DNA of 64,000 nucleotides from Crocinitomicaceae bacterium. Lineage in GTDB: Bacteria; Bacteroidota; Bacteroidia; Flavobacteriales_D; Crocinitomicaceae. This document shows positions 53,627 to 62,786 of this stretch, one piece after another. The stretch covers positions 1 through 64,000 of the forward strand of contig PAQM01000022.1 in NCBI GenBank assembly GCA_002709305.1. Direction: 5' to 3'. How positions within the stretch are numbered: position 1 is the stretch's first letter; every line of letters starts with the position of its first letter. The notes below the pieces were generated by a model. The model was not told the DNA's origin and made no database searches. It was given only the letters and a program-made list of their open reading frames with translations. A program made the position numbers and the translations under genes.

Positions 53627-54379
53627 ATGTCAAAAACAAAAGTTTTAGTTGTTGAAGATGAAACAATTGTATCTAAAGACATTCAATATAGTTTAGATAA
53701 ATTAGGCTATCAAGTTATAGGTTCTACTTCTACTGGGGAATTAGCTATAAAACTATTAAATTCTATTAGTCCAGACATTATTTTAATGGATATTATGTTG
53801 AAGGGTAATATGAATGGTATAGAGACGGCTAATTTAATTAAGTTTAAAAAAAATATACCTATTATTTTTTTAACTGCATATGCAGATGATATTACTTTAT
53901 CTAAAGCTAAAACAACGGAACCATATGGTTATATATTAAAACCATTTAAAGAAATAGATTTAAAAACAAACATAGAACTTGCTATTTATAAACATAAAAA
54001 AACAAAAGAAAAAATAATAGAAAAGGAAGTTTTATATTCAATTATAAAAAATAAAGAAGAAACAAATTTTATTTTTATAAAAAGTAAAGGAAGGTTTATT
54101 AAAATAAAAAAAGAAGATATTTTGTATATAGAAGCATTAAAGGATTATGTTGCTATTAATCTAATAAATGAAAAATATACTATTCATTCTTCAATGAAAA
54201 AAATAGAAAAAAAACTAGGACAAAAACATTTTTTTAGAATACATAGATCTTATATTGTTAATATTAATAAAATAAAAGCAATAGAAATGTCTCTTTTAAA
54301 GTTAGAAAATAAAGAAAAATCAATACCTATAGGTGGGGTTTATAAAGAAAGTTTTTTAAAAAAAATTAATACGATATAA
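53627..54379 (+). CDS. LytTR-family response regulator
   Basis: The 250-residue protein has an N-terminal receiver domain with acidic pocket VVEDE, phosphoacceptor Asp55 (in LMDIML), Thr83 and Lys105 (in ILKPFKE). A C-terminal LytTR DNA-binding domain follows (about 145-245): FIFIKSKGRFIKIKKEDILYIEA, DYVAI, then FFRIHRSYIVNINKI. LytTR regulators bind direct repeats upstream of target genes. No histidine kinase is adjacent, so it is an orphan. The gene is AT-extreme in codon choice. Its 3' end overlaps RNase R tail-to-tail by 14 bp. Confidence 0.94.
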   Translation: MSKTKVLVVEDETIVSKDIQYSLDKLGYQVIGSTSTGELAIKLLNSISPDIILMDIMLKGNMNGIETANLIKFKKNIPIIFLTAYADDITLSKAKTTEPYGYILKPFKEIDLKTNIELAIYKHKKTKEKIIEKEVLYSIIKNKEETNFIFIKSKGRFIKIKKEDILYIEALKDYVAINLINEKYTIHSSMKKIEKKLGQKHFFRIHRSYIVNINKIKAIEMSLLKLENKEKSIPIGGVYKESFLKKINTI

Positions 54380-56249
54380 TTTCTAAATAAATTTTTCTTT
54401 TTTTAGTACAAGCATCATTTATGCGAACAAAAAGAGTTTTTCCTACATAATATTTTTTGTTATAATTTTTACCAATAATATATTGTTTAGTTTTATCAAA
54501 ATAAAAAAGATCTCCAGGTATGTTTTTTATAGAAACAAAACCTTCACAAAAAAGAGATTTTATTTGAATAAATAAACCAAACTCAGTTGCACTAATAATT
54601 ATACCTTCATATTCTTTTCCAATTTTATCAACAACAAAAAGAGTTTGAAAATATTTTATACTCTCTCTCTCTGCTTTTATAGCTAATATTTCCTTTTTTG
54701 ATGTTTCTTTACAAATATCTTTTAAATTATAATTAGTAATATTTTTTTTGTTTAGACATTTATAAAGAATACGATGAATCATTAAATCTGCATATCTTCT
54801 TATAGGAGAGGTAAAATGAGTATAATTTTTAAAACCTAAACCATAATGACCTATATTGTTTGTTTCATATTTAGCTTTAGACATTGATCTAACAGCCATA
54901 GATTGTATTATTTCAAAGTCATCTTTTTTTACTTTTTGTAATAAGGTGTTTAATTTTTTTAAAAAAGTTTTGTTGTTGTAAGAGTCTATTTCATAATTAA
55001 ATTGTTTTATAAATAAACAAAAAGCATCTATTTTAGACTTTTCTGGTTTATCATGACATCTATATATTAAAGAAGAAGTTTGGTTTTTTAAAAAAGAAGC
55101 AACAGATTTATTTGTTAAAAGCATGAACTCTTCAACAAGAATAGTTGCTTCAGTTGAAGTTTTTTCAAAAACATTAGAAGGGAAACCTTTGTTATCAAAT
55201 AAAAACTTTGTTTCACTACTTTTTATATTTAATCCACCAGAATTAAAACGCAAACTTCTTAAAGCAGAAGAAATTTTATTCAAAAAAAGAATTTCATTTT
55301 TATAAGAAGAACCCCCACCATCTATTATTTTTTGAACCTCATCATATGTAAACCTATAGTCAGAAAAAATAAGAGATTTACCAAACCATTTATTATAAAC
55401 AACACCCTCTTTATCAATTTCAAAAACAACCGAAAACACTAATTTTTCTTCTTGTGGTCTTAAAGAGCATACTTCATTAGAAAGTTTTTCAGGCAACATT
55501 GGAACAACGCGATCAGCTAAATAAACAGAATTACAACGTTTAAAGGCTTCTTTATCTAATACTGTTCCTTCTTCTACAAAAAAACTTACATCTGCAATAT
55601 GTATTCCTACTTCTGCTCTATTATCATTTAATTTTTTAAAGGATATTGCATCATCAAAATCTTTTGCATCAACAGGATCGATAGTAAAGGTTGTTGTATT
55701 TCTAAAGTCTCGTCTTTTTTTATAATCTATTTTTTTTTTTGAAACCAGTTGTGCTTCTTTTAAAACGTCTTTATTAAAAGAAAAAGGTAAATTATTATTA
55801 ACGAGAATACTAATCATTTCTTCGTCAATACTATTGTTCTTTAAAACTGAAACAATCTTTCCAAATGGATTCTTTTTTGATAAAGGCCAAACCGTTATTT
55901 CTCCTATAGCTTTATCTCCGTTTTTAGCCCCATTTAAAAACTCTTTTCTTATATATAAGTGAGGTTTTATAACAGGGTTTTCAGGAACCAAAAAAGCAAA
56001 ATGTTTACCAACAAAAACTTCACCAACAAAAAAAGAACGACCTCTTTTTATTGTTTTTAAAATAATCCCTTCTCTTCTTTTTTTTGTTTTTTTTATAATT
56101 TGAACAACAACAAAATCACCATCAATAGAGTTTTTAATGTTTTTTTTGTTTATAAAAACATCTTCATTGTCATCATCATCAAAAACAACAAAACCAGATC
56201 CACTTTTTGTTGTTTGTAAAAAACCCTCAAAAACTTCTTCTTTTCTCAT
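54366..56249 (-). CDS. rnr: Ribonuclease R
   Basis: RNase R is a processive 3'-5' exoribonuclease that degrades structured RNA. The 627-residue protein has cold-shock domains (SGSGFVVFDDDD, near 15-75 and again to about 150), the RNB catalytic domain with metal-binding aspartates in DPVDAKDFDDA (about 193-203), YTHFTSPIRRYADL (about 475-488) and a C-terminal S1 domain (EYEGIIISATEFGLFIQ). It is shorter than the usual 700 or more residues because the N-terminal helix-turn-helix and a basic C-tail are missing. All core motifs are present. Confidence 0.95.
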   Translation of the reverse strand: MRKEEVFEGFLQTTKSGSGFVVFDDDDNEDVFINKKNIKNSIDGDFVVVQIIKKTKKRREGIILKTIKRGRSFFVGEVFVGKHFAFLVPENPVIKPHLYIRKEFLNGAKNGDKAIGEITVWPLSKKNPFGKIVSVLKNNSIDEEMISILVNNNLPFSFNKDVLKEAQLVSKKKIDYKKRRDFRNTTTFTIDPVDAKDFDDAISFKKLNDNRAEVGIHIADVSFFVEEGTVLDKEAFKRCNSVYLADRVVPMLPEKLSNEVCSLRPQEEKLVFSVVFEIDKEGVVYNKWFGKSLIFSDYRFTYDEVQKIIDGGGSSYKNEILFLNKISSALRSLRFNSGGLNIKSSETKFLFDNKGFPSNVFEKTSTEATILVEEFMLLTNKSVASFLKNQTSSLIYRCHDKPEKSKIDAFCLFIKQFNYEIDSYNNKTFLKKLNTLLQKVKKDDFEIIQSMAVRSMSKAKYETNNIGHYGLGFKNYTHFTSPIRRYADLMIHRILYKCLNKKNITNYNLKDICKETSKKEILAIKAERESIKYFQTLFVVDKIGKEYEGIIISATEFGLFIQIKSLFCEGFVSIKNIPGDLFYFDKTKQYIIGKNYNKKYYVGKTLFVRINDACTKKRKIYLEIISY

Positions 56250-56308
56250 AAAAGCTAAAGGTAGGGTTATATTTTAGAAAAAAAATAATGAATGTTATAT
56301 AGATATTA

Positions 56309-56316
56309 TAACTTTG
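56309..56316 (+). promoter_or_regulatory. Predicted -7 promoter box for the ferritin gene
   Basis: TAACTTTG exactly matches TAnnTTTG and lies 12 bp before the ferritin ATG. No TTG element is seen at the expected upstream distance. The location supports recent expression of the ferritin gene despite its internal stop. Confidence 0.45.
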
Positions 56317-56328
56317 TAAAAAAAAGAC

Positions 56329-56841
56329 ATGAACAAAAAAATAGAAAAAGTCTTAAATAACCAAATAGAAAAAGAAGCTTCTTCTTCTCATCTTTATTTA
56401 TCTATGGCTTCTTGGGTTGAGTCGAAAGGTTTAAACGGAACAGCAAAGTTTTTATATACACACTCTGACGAAGAGAGGTTTCATATGTTAAAACTAATAA
56501 AGTTTGTAAACGAAAGAGGTGGAAGGGCAGATATTCCAGCATTAAAAAACCCTCAAAAAAAATTTAATTCATTAGAAAGCATTTTTAAAAAACTGTTGAG
56601 TCATGAAATATTGGTAACAGAAAGCATAAACAATGTTATTGATGTTTGCTTACAAGAAAAAGATTACACAACACATAATTTTATGCAGTGGTATGTTTCA
56701 GAACAGCTAGAAGAATAAGCTTTAGCAAGAACAATATTAGACAAAATAAAACTAATAAAAGGTGACAGTGCGGGGATATATTTATTTGATAGAGACCTAG
56801 AGAACTCACTAATATCGGTTCAAGGAGAAACAGAAGAATAG
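56329..56841 (+). pseudogene. Ferritin gene interrupted by an in-frame stop
   Basis: The first 129 codons encode a bacterial non-heme ferritin with the ferroxidase ligands Glu16, Glu49, His52, Glu93 and Gln126. Codon 130 is TAA (56716-56718). The same frame continues without indel for 40 more codons, ALARTILDKIKLIKGD then YLFDRDLE, a typical ferritin end, to TAG at 56839-56841. The total of 170 codons is the normal family length, so one base change (for example GAA to TAA) explains the break. The truncated product would lose the end of helix D and all of helix E. A sequencing error or a very recent nonsense mutation are both possible. Confidence 0.82.
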
Positions 56842-56850
56842 TTTCAACAA

Positions 56851-59800
56851 ATGAAACAAAAAACAAAAAAAACGTTACTCTTTTTAACGTTGTTTTTATT
56901 TACACAACAATCCTTTTCGCAGGGCGACTATAGGTTTGTTAATTACTCTATTAGTAATGGCCTTTCACAAAGCTCTGTTACAACAATTATTGAAGATGAA
57001 TTAAACACCCTTTGGGTTGGAACACAAGACGGGTTAAACAGGTTTGATGGAGGTTCTTTTGAGGTTTATAACCCCGAAAACACGAAAGGATTAGAAAGTG
57101 GTTATATTCTGTGTTCACACAAAGACAAAGAAGGGAACCTTTGGTTTGGGACAAGTAAAGGCCTTTTAATGTACAGTGTTTTTTTTGATAAATTTCAAAC
57201 ATATAAAAAAGAAGGAGGGGCAATACAAATAAAAGACATTACAGAAGATAAGGAGGGCTACCTTTGGGTGGTTACAGCAGAGCGAGGTCTTTTTCGATTT
57301 GACAAAAAACAAAAAGAGTTTAAAAGTTTTTATTTTCTTGTTCCATCAGTTCATACAACAAAAATAGAGTTTTTTAGAAAAAACAACATTATTGTTTCTA
57401 CAGAAGATAAAGGGGTCTTTCTTTGTGATATAGAAAAAAACACAACAAGAAAAACCAGCGACTCAAAACAAAAAACAAAAGTAAATGTTATAAAAAAAAT
57501 AAATAAAAAAGGGGTCTTTTTAGGCACCAACAAGGGTCTTTTCTTTCTTGACAAAGAAACAAACGAAATAAAAAATGTTTTTTTAAAAAAAGAAACAAAC
57601 GAAAAAGTAAAAAACATAAAAGACGTTTCTTTTAAAGAGGGTGTTGGTTGGTTTCTTTGTACTGAAAGCGAAGGCCTTTTAGTTGTTAATAAAAAAGGGG
57701 AGGTTAGTAAAAACAAAGAAGATGTTTTTCAAAAAACAAAAATACTTTTTAATGAGTTAAATTGTATATATAAGGATGGGTCAGGCCTGTTTTGGGTTGG
57801 CTCAGAGAGGGGTCTTTCTTTTTTTGACCCTGAAAGAAAAGGCTTTTTTGGAGTTGGGCCTAGTGTAAATAAAAAAAGAGGGCTTCCAACCCCAGGGGTT
57901 TGGTGTTTTGAGGAAACAAAAGAACATTTTTTTGTTGGAACAGACGGGGCCGTGTCTATGCAAAACAAAAAAACAGGAGTGTTTCGGCAGTTTTATAGGG
58001 GGTTAAAAACAAAAACAACAGGAGAAAAAACAGTCTTAACAATTAAACCAATAACAGAAAAACGAATCCTTGTTGGCTGTGTTGACGGGTTGTTTGAGCT
58101 AACAATAAACCCCAAAAAATATGTTTTTAAAAAGATAGAAACAAGCGGGTTTAACAGGGTTTATTCTATAGTTCATTGGAAACAGTCTTTTTTTTGGATA
58201 GCCACAAAAAAGGGGGCTCTGTTGTTTGATGCAAAAAAACAAAAAACAGAGGCCTTTTTTCATGACCCAAAAAAAGAAAAAGAAACAATCTCTAAGGGTG
58301 TTTGTAGGTTGGTTTATAAGGACCTGGGAGGGCGCATTTGGTTTACAACAAGCACAGGAGGGCTTAATGTTTTGATAGAAAAACAAGGAAAGAAAAAAAT
58401 AGTGCCGTACAGTGAAAACAAAAAGATAAAATCAGTTACAACAAGGTATATAACGTCAATAAACAACACAAAAGAAGGGGTTTATTGGTTTGGAACATTT
58501 GGATCTGGGGTGTTAAAGTGGGACGAAAAACAAAAAAAAATAAAACAATACAGAAAGATAGACGGACTACCTAACAATGTTGTTTATGGTGTGCTTACAG
58601 ATAAAAAAAAGAATCTTTGGTTCAGCACAAACAAGGGGGTTTGTGTGTTTAATCCTAAAACAGAAAAAACAAAAAAATACACAGAGCTAGATGGTTTGAT
58701 GAGTAACGAGTTTAATCTTGGTGCTTATTTTCTCTCAAAAAAAGGTGTAATTTTTTTTGGCGGGATATATGGGTATAATTATTTTAACCCCGAAGAACTT
58801 TCTTTTTTTAACAAAGAAGATAAAATAGTTTTTTCTAGCCTAAAAATAAACGGAAAGACTGTTTTTCCAAAAGAAAAAGACTCCCCTTTAACTAAGCCGC
58901 TTTTTTTAACAAAAAAAATAGACCTACCATACCATCAACGGAGCTTTTCAATAAAGTTTCACGCCTCAAATTTAGGGAATAATAAAAAGACAATTTATAA
59001 ATATATTCTTGAGGGTGCCGGCGAAGGCGAGAGGGTTATTGGTGATCTAAGTGAGCTTCATTTTAACTCACTCTCTCACGGCAAATACATTCTTAAGGTT
59101 TTTGCTGGCAAAAAAGACGGTGAGTGGTCTCCCTCACCAAGCGTGCTGAAAATTGAAATAGCACCACCTTTTTGGCTAGGCAATTGGTTTTTGTTTGGGT
59201 GTTTTGTTCTTTTGTTGTTGCTTGTTTGGGTGTTTATAAAAATAAAAACAGAGACCTCAAGAAGAGAGCAGTCTCGTCTTGAAGAAAAGGTTAAGGATAG
59301 GACAAAAGAGATAGACTTAAAAAACAGAAAAATAGAGCAACAAAAAGACCTTTTGCAAAAAGAAAAAGACAAAACAGAAAAACTGTTAAAAAACGTCTTA
59401 CCAACAACTACAGCAGAAGAGCTAAAAAAGAGAGGAAAAGCCAGGGCAAGATCATATAAAACGGTTTCAGTTTTATTTACAGATTTTGTTGGCTTTACTA
59501 AAATATCAGACAAAACACCAGCTTCAGACTTAGTCAAAAAGCTGGATGTTTATTTTAAAAGGTTCGATGAAATTATAATTAAAAACAATCTTGAAAAAAT
59601 AAAAACAATAGGAGACGCTTATATGTGTGCCGGGGGTGTTCCTGTTAGAAATAGAACAAACCCAATTGATTCTTGTTTAGCTGCGCTTCAAATCCAAGCA
59701 TACATGAGAGAACGAAAAGAACTTTCAAAAAAAAAGAAAGAACAGGCGTGGGGGCTTCGATTAGGAATAAACACCGGTGAGGTTATTGCAGGTGTTATTG

Positions 59801-60672
59801 GTTCAGAAAGACTAGCTTTTGATGTTTGGGGTTCTACGGTTAATCATGCGCAAAGAATGGAAATGTTAGGTGAGCCAGGAGAGGTAACAATAACAGGAGC
59901 TACACATGCTTTTATTGAACCGTACTTCGAGTGCTCTTTCAAGGGTGCGGCAAAAACCAAAAGTAAAGGGTTTGTTGATATGTACGTTGTTGAAAGAATA
60001 AAACCAGAGCTTTCAATAAAGATGGGGGGCGTTTTTCCAAACAAAAAGTTTAAAGAGATTGTTGATTTGCATCTTTATAGTCAAATAAATTATTATCAGC
60101 TAGAAAAGTTTATTATTAAAAAACTAAAAGACTTGCCAAAAACCCTTTGTTATCATAATGTTTCACACACAAAAGACGTTCTTTCAGCTGTTGAGCGAAT
60201 AGCCTTAGCTGAAAATATAACAAATGAAGGTCTTTTTCTATTAAAATCTGCAGCTATATGTCACGATGTGGGGTTTTTAGAAAGGTATGAGGAAAATGAG
60301 GAGATAAGCGCTCGTTTTGCCCAGCAAACATTGCCAAAATATGGATATAAAGAAAAACACATAAAAAAAATAAAAGAGCTTATCTTTGTGACAAGCATAC
60401 CGCAAACACCTAAAACAACATTAGAAAAAATCATCTGTGATGCAGACCTTGATTATTTAGGAAGAGATGATTTCGAAGAGGTTTCTTCTAGGCTTAGGGA
60501 TGAGCTAAAAATAGTTGGAAAAATAAAGACAAACAAAGAGTGGGATGAGATACAGGTTAGGTTTTTAAAAGCACATAAATATTATACTCAGACAGCAAAA
60601 AAAACAAGAGGTAAAAAGAAAAAAGAAAATCTTGAAAGGATAATAAATAGATTAAAAGAGGGGGTTGTCTAA
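56851..60672 (+). CDS. Propeller sensor fused to a class III nucleotide cyclase and an HD domain
   Basis: The 1273-residue protein has a signal peptide (1-24), then about eleven Reg_prop-type propeller repeats (about 45-690) of the LWVGTxxGLxxFD form, a Y_Y_Y domain (about 700-770) and a membrane segment (about 772-795). A coiled coil (about 800-850) leads into a class III cyclase domain (about 870-1060) with metal Asp in FTDFVGFT, GDAYM and DVWGSTVNHAQR. Its Lys before TIGDAY and Asp in DVWG suggest ATP as substrate. An HD domain follows (about 1095-1260) with His in YHNVSH, CHDVGF and CDADLDYLG. It resembles hybrid two-component propeller sensors but has a cyclase in place of the kinase. 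A phosphodiesterase role of the HD domain is inferred. Confidence 0.9.
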   Translation: MKQKTKKTLLFLTLFLFTQQSFSQGDYRFVNYSISNGLSQSSVTTIIEDELNTLWVGTQDGLNRFDGGSFEVYNPENTKGLESGYILCSHKDKEGNLWFGTSKGLLMYSVFFDKFQTYKKEGGAIQIKDITEDKEGYLWVVTAERGLFRFDKKQKEFKSFYFLVPSVHTTKIEFFRKNNIIVSTEDKGVFLCDIEKNTTRKTSDSKQKTKVNVIKKINKKGVFLGTNKGLFFLDKETNEIKNVFLKKETNEKVKNIKDVSFKEGVGWFLCTESEGLLVVNKKGEVSKNKEDVFQKTKILFNELNCIYKDGSGLFWVGSERGLSFFDPERKGFFGVGPSVNKKRGLPTPGVWCFEETKEHFFVGTDGAVSMQNKKTGVFRQFYRGLKTKTTGEKTVLTIKPITEKRILVGCVDGLFELTINPKKYVFKKIETSGFNRVYSIVHWKQSFFWIATKKGALLFDAKKQKTEAFFHDPKKEKETISKGVCRLVYKDLGGRIWFTTSTGGLNVLIEKQGKKKIVPYSENKKIKSVTTRYITSINNTKEGVYWFGTFGSGVLKWDEKQKKIKQYRKIDGLPNNVVYGVLTDKKKNLWFSTNKGVCVFNPKTEKTKKYTELDGLMSNEFNLGAYFLSKKGVIFFGGIYGYNYFNPEELSFFNKEDKIVFSSLKINGKTVFPKEKDSPLTKPLFLTKKIDLPYHQRSFSIKFHASNLGNNKKTIYKYILEGAGEGERVIGDLSELHFNSLSHGKYILKVFAGKKDGEWSPSPSVLKIEIAPPFWLGNWFLFGCFVLLLLLVWVFIKIKTETSRREQSRLEEKVKDRTKEIDLKNRKIEQQKDLLQKEKDKTEKLLKNVLPTTTAEELKKRGKARARSYKTVSVLFTDFVGFTKISDKTPASDLVKKLDVYFKRFDEIIIKNNLEKIKTIGDAYMCAGGVPVRNRTNPIDSCLAALQIQAYMRERKELSKKKKEQAWGLRLGINTGEVIAGVIGSERLAFDVWGSTVNHAQRMEMLGEPGEVTITGATHAFIEPYFECSFKGAAKTKSKGFVDMYVVERIKPELSIKMGGVFPNKKFKEIVDLHLYSQINYYQLEKFIIKKLKDLPKTLCYHNVSHTKDVLSAVERIALAENITNEGLFLLKSAAICHDVGFLERYEENEEISARFAQQTLPKYGYKEKHIKKIKELIFVTSIPQTPKTTLEKIICDADLDYLGRDDFEEVSSRLRDELKIVGKIKTNKEWDEIQVRFLKAHKYYTQTAKKTRGKKKKENLERIINRLKEGVV

Positions 60673-61556
60673 ACGTTTTTTCTTTTATAATTTTTTGTGA
60701 AGGAGTTAGCAAGAACAACAGCAAAAATAACAAAAGCCCCGAGGTAAAACTGACCCCCTAAAAGGGTGTTTTCTTTCAATATAAAAACAGCTAAAATAAT
60801 AGTATATACCGGCTCAAGGTTAATGCTTAGCGAAACAGTAAAAGCCCCAAGTTTTTTCATCACAAAAATCATTGCTAAAAAAGCAAAAGAAGTGCAAACA
60901 ACAGCTAAAAAAAGAAGCCAAAAAAAGTCTTCTATAGAAATAGAAAAAACAGAGAGAGACAAGCGTCCTTGAAAAAACAAAATAAGTGTTATAAAAAGAG
61001 CGGCGGACCCCATTTCATAAAAAGAAATTTGATAGGGTGTGTTTTTGTTTGTAAGCTTTAGATTGAAAACAGCAAAAAAAGCGGCAAAAAGAGCTGAAAA
61101 AAGACCATAAAAAAGTGCTGAAAGGTTTTGTCCTCGCAGATCTCCAGAAACAAAAAAAACACCCAAAACAACAATAAAACCTGTTAAAAGCTCAGTCAAA
61201 GAGAGTTTTCTCCCCATAACAAGAGGTTCTAACCAAGAAACGTGCAACGTTGTGGTCGACAAGCAAAGAATACCAAAAGAAGCTGTTGAAAGCTGAATAG
61301 ATTTATAAAAAAAAATCCAGTGTAAAGCGACAAAAAAACCAACAATAAAAAGTTTTATAAATTCTTTTTTAGAGCACACATAAAAGGATGAACGAAAAAA
61401 AAGCATACCAATCCCTATGGTTATAAAAGAAAAAAGAACACGATACCAAACAATAAAAACAGCGTCTAGCTGGATTAATTTCCCTAGAATCCCAGTGAAT
61501 CCCCAAAGAACAATAATAAAGTGAAGTAAAAACTGGTGCTTTAGTGATGAAAACAT
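60669..61556 (-). CDS. EamA/DMT-family transporter
   Basis: The 295-residue protein has about ten membrane segments in two repeated halves, each of EamA type. The first half has FTGILGKL and VWYRVLFSF; the second begins near YQISFYEMGSAALF. The LEPVYTIILAVFILKENTLLGGQFYLGAFVIFAVV end is characteristic. DMT exporters move amino acids or other metabolites out of the cell; the substrate is unknown. It overlaps the 3' end of the cyclase gene by 4 bp, tail to tail, and is divergent from holB. Confidence 0.93.
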   Translation of the reverse strand: MFSSLKHQFLLHFIIVLWGFTGILGKLIQLDAVFIVWYRVLFSFITIGIGMLFFRSSFYVCSKKEFIKLFIVGFFVALHWIFFYKSIQLSTASFGILCLSTTTLHVSWLEPLVMGRKLSLTELLTGFIVVLGVFFVSGDLRGQNLSALFYGLFSALFAAFFAVFNLKLTNKNTPYQISFYEMGSAALFITLILFFQGRLSLSVFSISIEDFFWLLFLAVVCTSFAFLAMIFVMKKLGAFTVSLSINLEPVYTIILAVFILKENTLLGGQFYLGAFVIFAVVLANSFTKNYKRKNV

Positions 61557-61614
61557 AGAAAAACAAAGGTATTAATATATAAACGAAATAAAAAAAATCA
61601 GTTATTTTTATAAG

Positions 61615-62730
61615 ATGTTGTTTTCCCAGGTAATAGGCCAAACAGAAGAAAAAAAGCGTTTTATAAAAAAAATAAACGAAAAAAAAATACCACAAACACA
61701 GCTTTTTGTGGGTAGCCCGGGCTATGGCTCTCTTCCCTTAGCGCTGTTTTTTGTTCAGTATTTGTTTTGTGAAAACAAACAAAAAAGAGATAGTTGTGGG
61801 GTTTGTAAACAATGTGTTTCTAACAAAAAACTTCAACACCCAGACGTTCACTTTTCTTTTCCTGTGGTTCAAGCAATTAGCCCTGTCTCTTCTAATTTTT
61901 TTAATGAATGGAGAGATCTTGTGTTAACGAAACCGTATTTTGACCTAAACGACTGGACAAAAAAAATAGATAAAAAAGAAAGGGCACCAATAATAGGAAA
62001 AGAAGAAAGTAAAGAGATAATTAAAAAATGCACGCTTAAGTCTTTTTATGGTGGATATAAAGTTTTTTTAATTTGGATGCCAGAAGAAATGAATGTTTCT
62101 TGTTCAAACAAACTTTTAAAAACCCTAGAAGAGCCACCCAAACATACAATAATAATTCTATTGGCCTCTTCAACAGATCGGATTCTAAAAACAATACTTT
62201 CTAGGGTTCAAAAAACAACAATTTTTAAAATAAAAGAAGAAGAGATAAAGGAGTTTTTAATACAAAAAAAAGGTGTAGACGAAGAGTCGTCGCTTCGTCT
62301 TGCCTCTTTTTCTGAGGGAGACCTTATAAAAACAGAAGGGTTACTTGTAGAGCAGAGTGATAAAAAAGAAAATGAAGGGTTTTTCTTTCGGTTGATGAGA
62401 GTTTGTTACACAAAAGATGTTTTAGAGATGTTGCTATGGGCTGAGGTGCTAGCAGAAAAAAGCAAAACAGACCAAAAGATATTTTTAAAATATTCTATTC
62501 ATATGGTCCGTCAAAGTGTTTTAAAAAACTATTTAAAAAATATAAAAAGCATTTCAAAAGAAGAGGAAGAGTTTATTAAAAAATTTTCAAAATTTATAAC
62601 AGGAAAAAACATTTTTCGTTTAATAAAATCATTTAATGATGGAATTAACAACCTTAATAGAAACGCAAACAGTCGAATTTTATTTACAAAAATATCTTTT
62701 GATGTTATGAGAGGACTGCGTTTAGGTTAA
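61615..62730 (+). CDS. holB: DNA polymerase III subunit delta'
   Basis: The delta' subunit is part of the clamp loader that puts the sliding clamp on DNA. The 371-residue protein has the AAA+ fold with the degenerate P-loop GSPGYGSLP, a zinc-binding module (CENKQKRDSCGVCKQC, with four Cys), the sensor region SCSNKLLKTLEEPP and the later SRVQKT. Loss of the Walker A lysine is typical of delta'. It is followed 56 bp later by ricT, a common Bacteroidota order (holB, ricT, gldH). Confidence 0.92.
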   Translation: MLFSQVIGQTEEKKRFIKKINEKKIPQTQLFVGSPGYGSLPLALFFVQYLFCENKQKRDSCGVCKQCVSNKKLQHPDVHFSFPVVQAISPVSSNFFNEWRDLVLTKPYFDLNDWTKKIDKKERAPIIGKEESKEIIKKCTLKSFYGGYKVFLIWMPEEMNVSCSNKLLKTLEEPPKHTIIILLASSTDRILKTILSRVQKTTIFKIKEEEIKEFLIQKKGVDEESSLRLASFSEGDLIKTEGLLVEQSDKKENEGFFFRLMRVCYTKDVLEMLLWAEVLAEKSKTDQKIFLKYSIHMVRQSVLKNYLKNIKSISKEEEEFIKKFSKFITGKNIFRLIKSFNDGINNLNRNANSRILFTKISFDVMRGLRLG

Positions 62731-62786
62731 AAAGAACCCGCGTAATTAATAATATTATAAGTATTTTTATAGTAAACGAGGACAAA

